Source of the DNA: Terriglobia bacterium
GTDB lineage: Bacteria > Acidobacteriota > Terriglobia > Terriglobales > Acidobacteriaceae
NCBI GenBank assembly: GCA_021324365.1
Contig: JAJPJE010000053.1
Span: forward strand, 25,462-89,461
Direction: 5' to 3'
DNA: 64,000 nt
Positions 8,532-16,641 of this stretch are shown here, in pieces. Numbering within the stretch: position 1 is the first letter of the stretch; each line of letters begins with the position of its first letter. A model generated the notes under the pieces. That model was given only the letters and a program-made list of their open reading frames with translations. It had not been told where the DNA came from and made no database searches. The translations under genes and the position numbers were made by a program.

Positions 8532-9788
8532 TTATTGCACAATGCGGATGGGCAGCCCGTCGCGAAGTGGGCGCCCGTTGGTAGACCCGAGCGCTATCTG
8601 CGCGTTCGGCGCCAATCCGCGCGTGATTTCGATTCCTGTCAGATTGGAGATGCCGGTGTCAACGTAGCGAATGCGCAGCTTGTCGTCGAGCACTTCGTAG
8701 ACATAACGCTTTCCATCTTCCTGATGGACGGCTTCGCGAGGAACCACGATTGCGTTATCGGCCTTGGCGGTCGTGATATTTACGTTAACGTTGATATTCG
8801 GAAGCAGTCTTTGATCTGGATTCTGTACATCACAAGTGACATCGCCGACTGTCCGCGAGCCGCGAACTGTGACGGTGGTTGGGATCTGAGCGACCGTGCC
8901 TTGCCATGTTCGTCCGGGTAGCGCGTCCCACGTAACGGCTACATGTTCGCCAAGCGCAAGGCGCCCGAGATCAGGCTCGTCTACGAAAGCGTGGAGAACC
9001 ACTTTTTTCAGGTCCGCAACCTGAAGTAGAAGGTCGCCAGTGTTTACGAAATTTCCTTGTTTCACAGGAAGGGAATAGATCGTACCGTCAATAGGAGAAA
9101 CCACGTTTGACTTGCGAAGCGTGTCCTGGGCGGCCGAGTAGGCAGCGGTGGCCTGCTGGAGCTCCGCTTCTGCGCGTTGCATATCGGCACTGGAATAGCG
9201 ATCCGTAGTCTTCTGACGCAGAAGATTGACCTGGCTCTGCGCGGTCTGCAGGCGCTGCTCGGCATCTCGAACCTCCGCCGGAGAGGCAGCGCCGGTCTGC
9301 TCCAAATTTCGCAAGGCGTCTAGATTCCGTTGGGCTGCCTGAACGTCGGAGCGGGCGCGAGCCAATTCCGAACGATTGGTTAAGACTTCTTCTTTGGTTC
9401 CGCCGGTTTCAATCGCGTGCAGATCTGCCTCTGCCGATCTGACTTGCGCGAGGGCGCGGGCGGCTTGCGCGCGAGCATCGGAATCATCGAGTTGCAGTAG
9501 AAGCTGTCCCCTCTTAACCTGGTCTCCTTCCTTTACGAGGAGACGCTTCACCGTAGTGGGGGCAGGAGCATGCGCTTCGAAATTATTTGCAGGTTCGATT
9601 TTTCCGTTGGTGGATATCGCACTGGTGATGGTGGCGCGCTCTGTCTGAAAGGTACGAACCGGTACGACGGTGCGTCTACTGGACAGAAAGGCAGAGAGCG
9701 CAATCACCGCGATGGCGATTAAAAGGAGAATGACCCAGGTTCGCCGCCGCGAGCTAAATGCTTCGTGTTCTTGATGTTCCGGCTGCAT
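8532..9788 (-). CDS. HlyD/RND-type periplasmic adaptor (membrane fusion protein)
   Basis: 418 residues from ATG 9788; an in-frame TTG at 9848 would add 20 residues and is less likely. Order: short basic cytoplasmic N-terminus, one membrane anchor (about residues 17-37, VILLLIAIAVIALSAFL), lipoyl half-motif, long coiled-coil hairpin (about 95-220, Ala/Gln/Arg-rich), second lipoyl half (SPIDGTIYSLPVKQGNFV), beta-barrel and membrane-proximal domains. The adaptor links an inner-membrane pump to a TolC channel. The TolC gene follows immediately, but no RND or ABC permease gene lies in the pair. A macrolide-type ABC adaptor function is possible. Confidence 0.92.
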   Translation of the reverse strand: MQPEHQEHEAFSSRRRTWVILLLIAIAVIALSAFLSSRRTVVPVRTFQTERATITSAISTNGKIEPANNFEAHAPAPTTVKRLLVKEGDQVKRGQLLLQLDDSDARAQAARALAQVRSAEADLHAIETGGTKEEVLTNRSELARARSDVQAAQRNLDALRNLEQTGAASPAEVRDAEQRLQTAQSQVNLLRQKTTDRYSSADMQRAEAELQQATAAYSAAQDTLRKSNVVSPIDGTIYSLPVKQGNFVNTGDLLLQVADLKKVVLHAFVDEPDLGRLALGEHVAVTWDALPGRTWQGTVAQIPTTVTVRGSRTVGDVTCDVQNPDQRLLPNINVNVNITTAKADNAIVVPREAVHQEDGKRYVYEVLDDKLRIRYVDTGISNLTGIEITRGLAPNAQIALGSTNGRPLRDGLPIRIVQ

Positions 9789-9985
9789 TCTTCGAACAAC
9801 AAAGTATAAATGATCGGTGCTTGTCCGTATGTGACGGATGCTCTGCAATCCAGATGCGGGCTGCGGTTGCTCCGTAAAGACCCTTGTTTGATGCTGTGAA
9901 CTGCTGGTGAGTTCTGATTGTTCAGGTTTGTGAAAGCGCGAATGTCGAAACTGTCATCGAACTAAAGAGATAGTTCAGCGCGAAC

Positions 9986-10885
9986 ATGCGGGTACTCCGG
10001 GCACTCCTCGTAAAAGTCTATTCCGACGTGATGACGAATCACACGATGGCCCTGGCTGCGGGGCTCTCGTACTACTTTGTGATGTCTTTGTTCCCGATCC
10101 TTATTTTGGCTGCATCCATCGTCGCCTTTTTACCGATTCCACATCTGTTCAACCAGATTATCCGGGCGATGTCGGCTGTGGTACCCGCCGACAGCATGGG
10201 GCTGGTGCGAAGTGTGTTGCACGACGTTGTCAGTCCACATAAAGGTAGCTTCCTGACTTTCGGAATCCTTGGAACCTTGTGGACAGCATCCAGCGGGTTT
10301 GCTGGGCTGATCGAAGCATTGAACGTAGCTCACGGAGTTCCGGAAACTCGCCCCATCTGGAAGACAAGACTGGTGGCTTTGCAATTGATGGCGATCACCG
10401 GATTCCTACTTCTGGTCGGGACCTCATTAATGCTGGTGGGGCCGCAGTTTGGCGGCTGGCTAGCCGGAAAAGCTGGCTTGAGTCATGAGTTTGCGATCGC
10501 ATGGCCGCCTATACGTTGGGCGGTATCGGTGTCATTCATCGTGCTGGCAGTGGAACTGATCTTCTACTGGGCGCCAAACGTAAAGCAGAAATTCCTGGCG
10601 ACGCTGCCCGGCGCAGTAATCGGCGTCGGATTTTGGCTAGGTGCTTCGTTTCTGCTGGGCTTCTACTTCCGACGGTTCGGCAGTTTCAATCACACGTACG
10701 GCACGCTGGCTGCTGCAATCGCGCTCATGGTGTGGCTCTACTGGAGTTGGTTCGTGATCCTGATCGGAGCAGAGATCAATGCGGAACTGCTGAAGGCAAA
10801 AGGAGACGGGAAACTTGAACTCAAGCAGCCTCCACCAAAGGTGGTGAAGTCTGCCCCAGCGTGGGATGAAGGAATTGCCGCGTAA
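9986..10885 (+). CDS. YihY/BrkB-family inner-membrane protein
   Basis: 299 residues with about six membrane spans. Family signatures include MALAAGLSYYFVMSLFP near the N-terminus, TLWTASSGFAGLIEALN in the middle and the conserved YGTLAAAIALMVWLYWSW span near the C-terminus. This family was once called ribonuclease BN, but that activity belongs to another protein; the true role is unknown and is probably envelope-related or transport. The C-terminal tail (last 35 residues) is Lys/Pro-rich and cytoplasmic. Diverges from the efflux adaptor gene across a 197-base gap. Weak ribosome-binding site. Confidence 0.9.
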   Translation: MRVLRALLVKVYSDVMTNHTMALAAGLSYYFVMSLFPILILAASIVAFLPIPHLFNQIIRAMSAVVPADSMGLVRSVLHDVVSPHKGSFLTFGILGTLWTASSGFAGLIEALNVAHGVPETRPIWKTRLVALQLMAITGFLLLVGTSLMLVGPQFGGWLAGKAGLSHEFAIAWPPIRWAVSVSFIVLAVELIFYWAPNVKQKFLATLPGAVIGVGFWLGASFLLGFYFRRFGSFNHTYGTLAAAIALMVWLYWSWFVILIGAEINAELLKAKGDGKLELKQPPPKVVKSAPAWDEGIAA

Positions 10886-10997
10886 GGCAGAACAACTGGG
10901 CAGGGAGTGTGTCAGATTCGGTGCCAAGTTTGTCTGCAGGAAAAGACGCGGGCGAGAGCACCCCGCGGGACAACCCGTCGACGTTTACAATGTTTCT

Positions 10998-11417
10998 ATG
11001 CCAGCTAAAGCACAGCGCTACACGCCTGAACATGCGAAGTCTGGGCTCGACACTCCACTGCCGGAGATCGAATGCTTTCCGAACCAGTTCCCGGCATACG
11101 AAGTTGTGATCGACAATCCCGAGTTCACCTCGGTGTGTCCGAAGACGGGATTGCCGGACTTTGGAACGATTGTGATCCGCTACATGCCCGACAAGCTCTG
11201 CCTGGAGCTGAAATCGCTCAAGGAATATATGATCGAGTACCGCAGCGTCGGGATTTTCCAGGAGAATGCCGTGAATCGGATTCTGGAGGATGTGGTGCGC
11301 GCCGCGAAGCCGAAGTGGGCGGTGGTAAGAGGCGATTTTCGCCCGCGCGGAGGGATGGGCACCGTGGTGGAAGCACGTTGGCCGCGTCAGAGTGGGAACG
11401 CGAACGGCAATCAGTAA
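10998..11417 (+). CDS. queF: NADPH-dependent 7-cyano-7-deazaguanine reductase QueF
   Basis: Reduces preQ0 to preQ1 in queuosine biosynthesis; cytosolic. 139 residues, the usual size of the short (type I) form. The catalytic cysteine lies in EFTSVCPKTGLPDFG, together with the aspartate seven residues later, and the QueF signature is LELKSLKEYM. ATG 10998 is chosen because the open frame upstream has no family homology and overlaps the end of the BrkB gene; the ribosome-binding site is poor. No queC, queD or queE is visible nearby. Confidence 0.95.
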   Translation: MPAKAQRYTPEHAKSGLDTPLPEIECFPNQFPAYEVVIDNPEFTSVCPKTGLPDFGTIVIRYMPDKLCLELKSLKEYMIEYRSVGIFQENAVNRILEDVVRAAKPKWAVVRGDFRPRGGMGTVVEARWPRQSGNANGNQ

Positions 11418-11463
11418 GAGGTAGGCGGACGTGGGCCCAAAATTCTCCGGCGAGGAGATCGTC

Positions 11464-12396
11464 ATGAACTCTGCTGCTTCGCTTGTTTGGCCTGAACTGC
11501 CTCTTGCTGCCTGGCAGGATACCTACGATACGCTGCACATGTGGACGCAGATCATTGGAAAGCTCCGACTGGAATTCTGTACGCACTTCAATCACTGGTG
11601 GGAAGTGCCGCTGTACGTCAATGCCGTTGGCCTCACTACGTCCGCGGTCCCGTACGGCGACGGCATCTTCGACGCAGAGTTTGATTTCATTGCGCACCGG
11701 TTGGTGTTTCGGGCGAGTGACGGACAGCGGAAGGAAATCGCGCTCGCGCCAAAATCAGTCGCGCAGTTTTATTCCGAGGTGATGGAGACACTGCATGCGA
11801 TGGGAATCGAGGCGAAGATATGGCACATGCCGGTGGAAGTGCCGGATCCGATCCCGTTTGATGTAGATACGAAGCATACTTCGTACAATCCTGAATTTGC
11901 GCAGCGGTTCTGGCGAATCTTGACGAATTGCGACACCCTATTCAAGCGATTCCGATCAAGTTTCCTGGGCAAAGTGAGCCCGGTGCACTTTTTCTGGGGA
12001 AGTTTCGATCTGGCGGTGACGCGATTTTCAGGCCGCCGCGCTCCGAAAAGGCCCGGAGCGGATAGCATTACGCGCGACGCCTATTCGCATGAGGTCAGCA
12101 GCGTCGGCTTCTGGCCCGGTGGAGGAGCGGTCAAGGGCGCGGCGTTTTATTCATATACGGCGCCATCGCCGGAGGGATTTTCGAGCGCTCGCGTGCAGCC
12201 CAAGGAAGCATTCTGGAGCAAAGAGTTAGGTGAATTCCTGCTGATGTACGACGACGTACGCAACGCACCGTCACCGGAGCAGGCCGTGCTCGATTTCTGC
12301 CAGTCGACATACGAAGCTGGTGCGAATCTTGCCAAGTGGGACCGCAAAGCGCTGGAGGTACCTTCTTCGTTCCACCCTGCGAAACAAGCCAGCTAG
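11464..12396 (+). CDS. DUF5996 family protein
   Basis: 310 residues, soluble, function unknown. The pattern LPLAAWQDTYDTLHMWTQIIGKLRL near the N-terminus, then NHWWEVPLYV and SPVHFFWGSFDLAVTRFSGRRAP in the middle, is the typical DUF5996 layout, rich in Trp and Phe. ATG 11464 is preceded by GAGGAG at ideal spacing; a GTG at 11431 is less likely. It lies 46 bases after queF on the same strand and may be co-transcribed with it. Confidence 0.88.
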   Translation: MNSAASLVWPELPLAAWQDTYDTLHMWTQIIGKLRLEFCTHFNHWWEVPLYVNAVGLTTSAVPYGDGIFDAEFDFIAHRLVFRASDGQRKEIALAPKSVAQFYSEVMETLHAMGIEAKIWHMPVEVPDPIPFDVDTKHTSYNPEFAQRFWRILTNCDTLFKRFRSSFLGKVSPVHFFWGSFDLAVTRFSGRRAPKRPGADSITRDAYSHEVSSVGFWPGGGAVKGAAFYSYTAPSPEGFSSARVQPKEAFWSKELGEFLLMYDDVRNAPSPEQAVLDFCQSTYEAGANLAKWDRKALEVPSSFHPAKQAS

Positions 12397-12478
12397 AAAT
12401 CAAACGTATCTTTCGAGGTTAGCGCCGAGCTGAGCACCCCGAACATCGCGGACGTGCTGGTACACTGACCCACATCGG

Positions 12479-13711
12479 ATGGCACGCTCTTACTATCCAC
12501 GAACTGCGCTAGCGATTCTGACCGGCCTGAATTTCTTCAACTATATGGACCGCTCCGTATTGTTTGCGGTTCAGCCCCTGGTGCAGAAGGAGTTTCCGCG
12601 ATCAGATGCTGAGTACGGATTTCTCACTACCGCATTCTTTATTTGCTACATGGTTGCAGCGCCGATCGTCGGCTATTTCGCCGATCGCTATTCGCGCAAG
12701 TGGATTATGGTCGGCGGCGCGTTGTTATGGTGTGCTGCGACTTTGCTGACGGCTGTCACCCACAACTTCGAGACATTGCTATTCCGTCACGCGCTGGTTG
12801 GAATCGGAGAAGCGACTTTTGTCGCCGTATCGCCGTCGTTTCTGTCTGATCTGTTTTCGGAAGAGCATCGTGGACGGATTTTCGGAGTTTTCTATCTCAA
12901 CATCGGCCTGGGCACGGCGGTCGGCTACATCGTGGGAGGAAAGCTGGGCGAACTCTACGGATGGCGGGCGCCGTTCCTGGTCGCCGCGATTCCCGGATTC
13001 CTGCTGGCCGTGGCTCTGGCATTCTTGCCGGAGCCCGTGCGCGGCAGTCACGATCTGCTGAAGCCCACGGGAGAGCGCACAACCGTGTTAGGTCTGTTTC
13101 GAAATGGAGCCTTCTGGATGGCGACACTGGGCATGGCGATGACCAGCTTCGCATTGGGAGGGCTGCAAGTCTGGATACCGACATTCCTGTCGCGCTCGCG
13201 CGGTGTGCCGCTCGGTTACGCGAATGAGGTATTCGGGGGGATCACCGCATTCAACGCGATTGCGGCAACGCTGCTGGGCGGGTGGGTTGGAGATCGTTTG
13301 CTGGCAAGAACGAAGTCGGCTTACTACCTGGTATCGGCAGCCACGCTGGCGATTTCAGTTCCTGCCATGCTGCTCGCGATTTATAAGACCGGACCGATGA
13401 TGTTTCCGGCGATCTTCGTTGCCGAGTTCTTTCTCTTCCTGAATACCGCTCCGCTGAATGCGGCCGTGGTGAACTCGGTTGGCGCCGCGATACGTGCGAC
13501 AGCAATTGCGGTGAACCTGCTCGCCATCCATCTGCTGGGGGATACTTTTTCAGCTCCATTGATCGGACGTATTTCTGACAGGACGAATCTTGAAACCGGA
13601 TTTCTGGCCGCTATCGTCGCGATTGCGATTGGTGCGCTCATCCTCTTCTACGGCATGCGTTTTGCACCGGAGATTCCAAATAAGATACCGGCTGAGGTGG
13701 CTGCGGGATGA
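12479..13711 (+). CDS. Spinster-like major facilitator transporter
   Basis: 410 residues and 12 predicted membrane helices. The first helix reads LAILTGLNFFNYMDRSVLF, the signature of the Spinster (Spns) branch. The cytoplasmic loop after helix 2 (GYFADRYSRKW) is the MFS motif A region, and YGWRAPF follows helix 5. Animal Spns carriers export sphingosine-1-phosphate or lysophospholipids; the bacterial substrate is not known. Its stop codon overlaps the start of the next gene (ATGA), so transport and the downstream glycosyltransferase are likely linked. Confidence 0.9.
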   Translation: MARSYYPRTALAILTGLNFFNYMDRSVLFAVQPLVQKEFPRSDAEYGFLTTAFFICYMVAAPIVGYFADRYSRKWIMVGGALLWCAATLLTAVTHNFETLLFRHALVGIGEATFVAVSPSFLSDLFSEEHRGRIFGVFYLNIGLGTAVGYIVGGKLGELYGWRAPFLVAAIPGFLLAVALAFLPEPVRGSHDLLKPTGERTTVLGLFRNGAFWMATLGMAMTSFALGGLQVWIPTFLSRSRGVPLGYANEVFGGITAFNAIAATLLGGWVGDRLLARTKSAYYLVSAATLAISVPAMLLAIYKTGPMMFPAIFVAEFFLFLNTAPLNAAVVNSVGAAIRATAIAVNLLAIHLLGDTFSAPLIGRISDRTNLETGFLAAIVAIAIGALILFYGMRFAPEIPNKIPAEVAAG

Positions 13712-14880
13712 GCTGGCTCTGGTGGTTGTTCGGAGTGCCGTTGGCGCTCTTCTGGCTGCGCAGCGTGATTGATGCGGCGCTCGGCATGCGGACGCTGACC
13801 GACATCACTGACCCGGAGTGGGAGGTTACGCCGGTGGTGGCGAAGCGAATCAGCATAGTGGTTCCTGCGCGAAATGAGCAGGAACATCTGGAGCGCGCGT
13901 TGACCGCGCTGCTCGAACTCGATTATCCGAATTATGAAGTGATCGCCGTCGACGACCGGTCGTCGGATGCGACCGGTGCGATCATGGATCGGCTCGCCAC
14001 AGAGCACAAGAACCGCGATCGGCTACGGATAATTCACATCTCTGAATTGCCCAATGGCTGGCTGGGTAAGCCTCACGCAATGTGGAGTGCTGCGGCAAAA
14101 GCTTCTGGGGAGTGGCTTCTCTTCACAGATGCCGACATTCACTTCCGTGCTGACGTTCTACGGCGCGCGTGCAATTACGCCGAGAGCCGCGCAGTGGATC
14201 ATCTGGTGCTTTTTCCCACACATACGGATTGGACATTCAGTAAGAAGGTGATGCTGTCGGGCTTTAATATCCTTTTCATGTTCGGCCACCGCCCGTGGAA
14301 GACCGCCGATCCGAATTCGCGCGATCACATTGGAGTTGGGGCCTTCAATATGATCCGGCGCGAGGTCTACGAAAAGATCGGCACATTTCAGGCGCTACGG
14401 ATGGAAATCATCGAGGACATGCGTCTCGGCAAACTGGTGAAAGATGCGGGCTATAAACAGCACAACGTGCTGGGGCCCGATTTACTGCTGCTCGACTGGG
14501 GCGATCATGCACTCGATATCATTCACAACCTGACCAAGAATTTCTTCTCGTTATTGCACTTCTCTGTTCCGAGAACGATCGGGGCCCTGCTGTTGCTACT
14601 TGGTATCAATCTGTTGCCATTTGTTGGCGCGGTCCTTGCACACGGATGGGCAAAAGTTCCGTATATGCTCGCTCTGCTGAGCGTGTTGTGCATGTATGTG
14701 GGGATGTCGTGGTATTCGCCGATCTCGCCACTTTTCGTGCTACTGCATCCAGTAGCGACCCTGCTGCTGGCATATACGCTGCTGAAATCGATGTCGCATG
14801 CTCTGCTTAATGACGGCATCGTATGGCGTGGGACTCATTATTCTCTACGCGACTTGAGGAGCGGCCTGGTTAAAGGCTGA
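13708..14880 (+). CDS. Membrane glycosyltransferase family 2 (HpnB/CrtQ-like)
   Basis: 390 residues. An N-terminal membrane helix precedes a GT-A domain: ISIVVPARNEQEHLERAL, IAVDDRSSDATGAI, LPNGWLGKPHAMWSAA and FTDADIHF (the DxD metal site), with an acceptor-side EDMRLGKLVKDAG. The last 100 residues contain three or four membrane helices. The LPNGWLGKPHA stretch resembles HpnB and CrtQ-type enzymes that glycosylate lipids; a lipid acceptor is therefore likely but not proven. Translation is coupled to the MFS carrier through ATGA. HpnJ is encoded 7 kb away, so a hopanoid link is only suggestive. Confidence 0.85.
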   Translation: MSWLWWLFGVPLALFWLRSVIDAALGMRTLTDITDPEWEVTPVVAKRISIVVPARNEQEHLERALTALLELDYPNYEVIAVDDRSSDATGAIMDRLATEHKNRDRLRIIHISELPNGWLGKPHAMWSAAAKASGEWLLFTDADIHFRADVLRRACNYAESRAVDHLVLFPTHTDWTFSKKVMLSGFNILFMFGHRPWKTADPNSRDHIGVGAFNMIRREVYEKIGTFQALRMEIIEDMRLGKLVKDAGYKQHNVLGPDLLLLDWGDHALDIIHNLTKNFFSLLHFSVPRTIGALLLLLGINLLPFVGAVLAHGWAKVPYMLALLSVLCMYVGMSWYSPISPLFVLLHPVATLLLAYTLLKSMSHALLNDGIVWRGTHYSLRDLRSGLVKG

Positions 14881-14898
14881 CGACAGCGGTTGTGAGTG

Positions 14899-15399
14899 CT
14901 ACTCGGGCATCGCAGGGTCTATTTCAGTAATTGGATCGGTTTGCTTCCTGGACTTTGCTCGCTTCGTTATCTTTGCTTGCTTAGTGCCATAGAACGAGCC
15001 AGCGGTGTAGTTGCCGTGGCGGCTCACATCGTAGGTTTTGGGAATTGGTGGGATGTGGGCTGATTCGCCGCGCAATTGGCGGACATCCTTCAGGATAATT
15101 TCGGCGTGCCCGCGATATTCCTTGATTTGTCCGTGAATTTCGATGTTCTTGCCTTCGAGTTGACGCACATCGCCGACATCGCGCAGGTCGTTCCGAAAAG
15201 TGACTACGCTGAAGGGGCAGTTTGTCGCATCTTCGCAGAAGTTGAGCAGGAAATGACCGCCGTTTAGTGGCTGAACTGTGAGTACCTTTCCCTCAACGCA
15301 GCCTTCTCTACCAATTTTGGCAGCTGCTTCGGTAATCGGCAGACACTTGGCGGAGAGCAGCGAGCAAGAAAGTACCAGAAGCGCAATCAGACGAAGCAT
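14899..15399 (-). CDS. Secreted OB-fold protein
   Basis: 166 residues. Signal peptide about 1-18 (MLRLIALLVLSCSLLSA). Residues 30-110 (EGKVLTVQPLNGGHFLLNF, then LEGKNIEIHGQIKEYRGHAEIIL) have the beta-strand rhythm of bacterial OB-fold domains found in periplasmic proteins. The C-terminus is basic and low in hydrophobic residues. No catalytic motif is seen. Convergent with the glycosyltransferase, 18 bases from its stop, and followed upstream by DUF4126 on the same strand. Confidence 0.75.
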   Translation of the reverse strand: MLRLIALLVLSCSLLSAKCLPITEAAAKIGREGCVEGKVLTVQPLNGGHFLLNFCEDATNCPFSVVTFRNDLRDVGDVRQLEGKNIEIHGQIKEYRGHAEIILKDVRQLRGESAHIPPIPKTYDVSRHGNYTAGSFYGTKQAKITKRAKSRKQTDPITEIDPAMPE

Positions 15400-15447
15400 C
15401 GGAGCACGATTCTAGTGATCTGCAGTAATTATCCGCTGCGACGCGGG

Positions 15448-15924
15448 TCACATGCTGATGGTTGAATCGTGCAGATCTAACTTAGACTGTTCCGATTGCT
15501 TGAGAATCCATAATGCGAGTCCGGTCAACAAGGCGTCTTCTCCCAAGGCGAGCAGGTAATCGGGAATATCGCATCTACGGCTCAGCTCTTTCCGGAGCTG
15601 GTAGAACAAGAACGTAGCCCCTAGTGCACCCGCTGCTCCGAGCAAAGCAGCGCGGAACTTGTCGTCGGGATCGCGGTCCAGCTTCGCCGCCGAAGTCGCA
15701 CCGGAGATCAAGCGGGCCAATAGCGAAATGGGCTTAGTGCGCGCCGGAAGGAAGGGCAACTTGTCAGCGATCAATTCTCCCAAGAACGCTGCCGTCAAAG
15801 CGTCCTTGGGCGTGGAGTGGTTTCCCGATTCGCGAGCGCGGATCCGGCTCACGATCATTGGGGCGGAGCTGCTGCGCATGCCGGCGATGACACCAACCAA
15901 TACGGAACAGGCATCAGTGTTCAT
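15448..15924 (-). CDS. DUF4126 family membrane protein
   Basis: 158 residues. The N-terminal GVIAGMRSSSAPMIVS is the DUF4126 hallmark, followed by LGELIADKLPFLPARTKP, an Ala/Gly-rich helix (ALLGAAGALGATFLFY) and a C-terminal helix. Function unknown. GGAAAG precedes ATG 15924. Starts 9 bases after the end of the AhpD-like gene on the same strand, so the two are probably co-transcribed. Confidence 0.8.
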   Translation of the reverse strand: MNTDACSVLVGVIAGMRSSSAPMIVSRIRARESGNHSTPKDALTAAFLGELIADKLPFLPARTKPISLLARLISGATSAAKLDRDPDDKFRAALLGAAGALGATFLFYQLRKELSRRCDIPDYLLALGEDALLTGLALWILKQSEQSKLDLHDSTISM

Positions 15925-15933
15925 TTGCTTTCC

Positions 15934-16460
15934 TTACCTAGTAGGCTCCATCTTCAATGCGTCGTTGAAGCGGTTGAAGTAGTTGAAGAGCCCAATGGCG
16001 GCTGCGAGTTCGACGATCTCGCCTTCATCAAAGTGATTCCTCAGATGCTGCCAAAGTGCGTCATCGACATTGTGAGGTTCAAGCGTCATCCGTTCGGCAA
16101 AACGCAGCGCAGTCTTTTCTCGATCCGTGAAGTCGGTTCGTTTCTCGAATTGGGACAGGTTGTTGATCTGGTCTCCGAATAGCCGTGCCGTCTTAACAAG
16201 ACGGTATGAGAGGCCAGTCAATACTCGCAACGGTTGATCTGGGATGTGCGCACGATGACAAGTTCCTTGAACTTAGCCGGAACCGTTCCTGTGTTCATGA
16301 TGGCGCGGAAGTGGGCGATCATGGTTCGAAAGATTTCCGGCCGATGTGCGACCGTACGGAACATGTTGGGAACATTGCCTCTTTCATGCAAATAGACGTC
16401 GTAAATCTTGCCGGTTTCGGCATCGACTTCGTTTCGGTCCAGACGCGAAATTCGTTGCAT
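15934..16460 (-). CDS. AhpD-like (CMD-fold) protein, candidate CxxU selenoprotein, with one apparent frameshift
   Basis: Carboxymuconolactone-decarboxylase/AhpD-fold thiol redox protein. Reading from ATG 16460 (GGAGA 4 bases upstream) gives VPNMFRTVAHRPEIFRTMIAHF, then E66, then QINRC78-E-Y-UGA81-L-A-S-H85. This is the AhpD pattern Glu-x11-Cys-x2-Cys-x3-His with UGA at the second cysteine. After the UGA the same frame continues HTVLLRRHGYSE. The family sequence DQINNLSQFEKRTDFTDREK and FDEGEIVELAAAIGLFNYFNRFNDALKM is in another frame; one extra base at about 16170-16180 (GAGAC for GAGGAC) joins them into a 175-residue protein. A 7-bp hairpin follows the UGA. Alternative: a pseudogene with a stop and an indel. 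TGA is an ordinary stop elsewhere here, so it is not a code change. Confidence 0.6.
16188..16204 (-). promoter_or_regulatory. Candidate bacterial SECIS hairpin
   Basis: On the minus strand CCGTCTT-GTT-AAGACGG forms a perfect 7-bp stem with a three-base loop starting with G. It begins 13 nt after the in-frame UGA (16220-16218), putting the loop 20 nt from the UGA. Published bacterial SECIS models place the apical loop 16-37 nt downstream with a G in its first two bases. Inference from geometry only. Confidence 0.5.
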
Positions 16461-16641
16461 AGGGTCTCCGTGGTTGATTATGGGCGTGCGCATCTGGCCG
16501 GTGCAAGCTACGTAGCAACTTTCGCGGCAACCAGGGTTTTAGCAGGCAGACGGGGGAGGGCGAAGTCTGCCCGTTTGAGCAGCTTTAACTACCCCAGCCC
16601 GCTTCTAAAGTGGTAGGCTTTGCGGAAAGGGAGTGCCACCC

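Noticed and set aside
16205..16230. Placing the frameshift of the AhpD-like gene directly at the UGA
   Set aside because: That reading loses the histidine four residues after the second cysteine, whereas keeping frame gives LASHTVLLRRHGYSE, which fits the family better.
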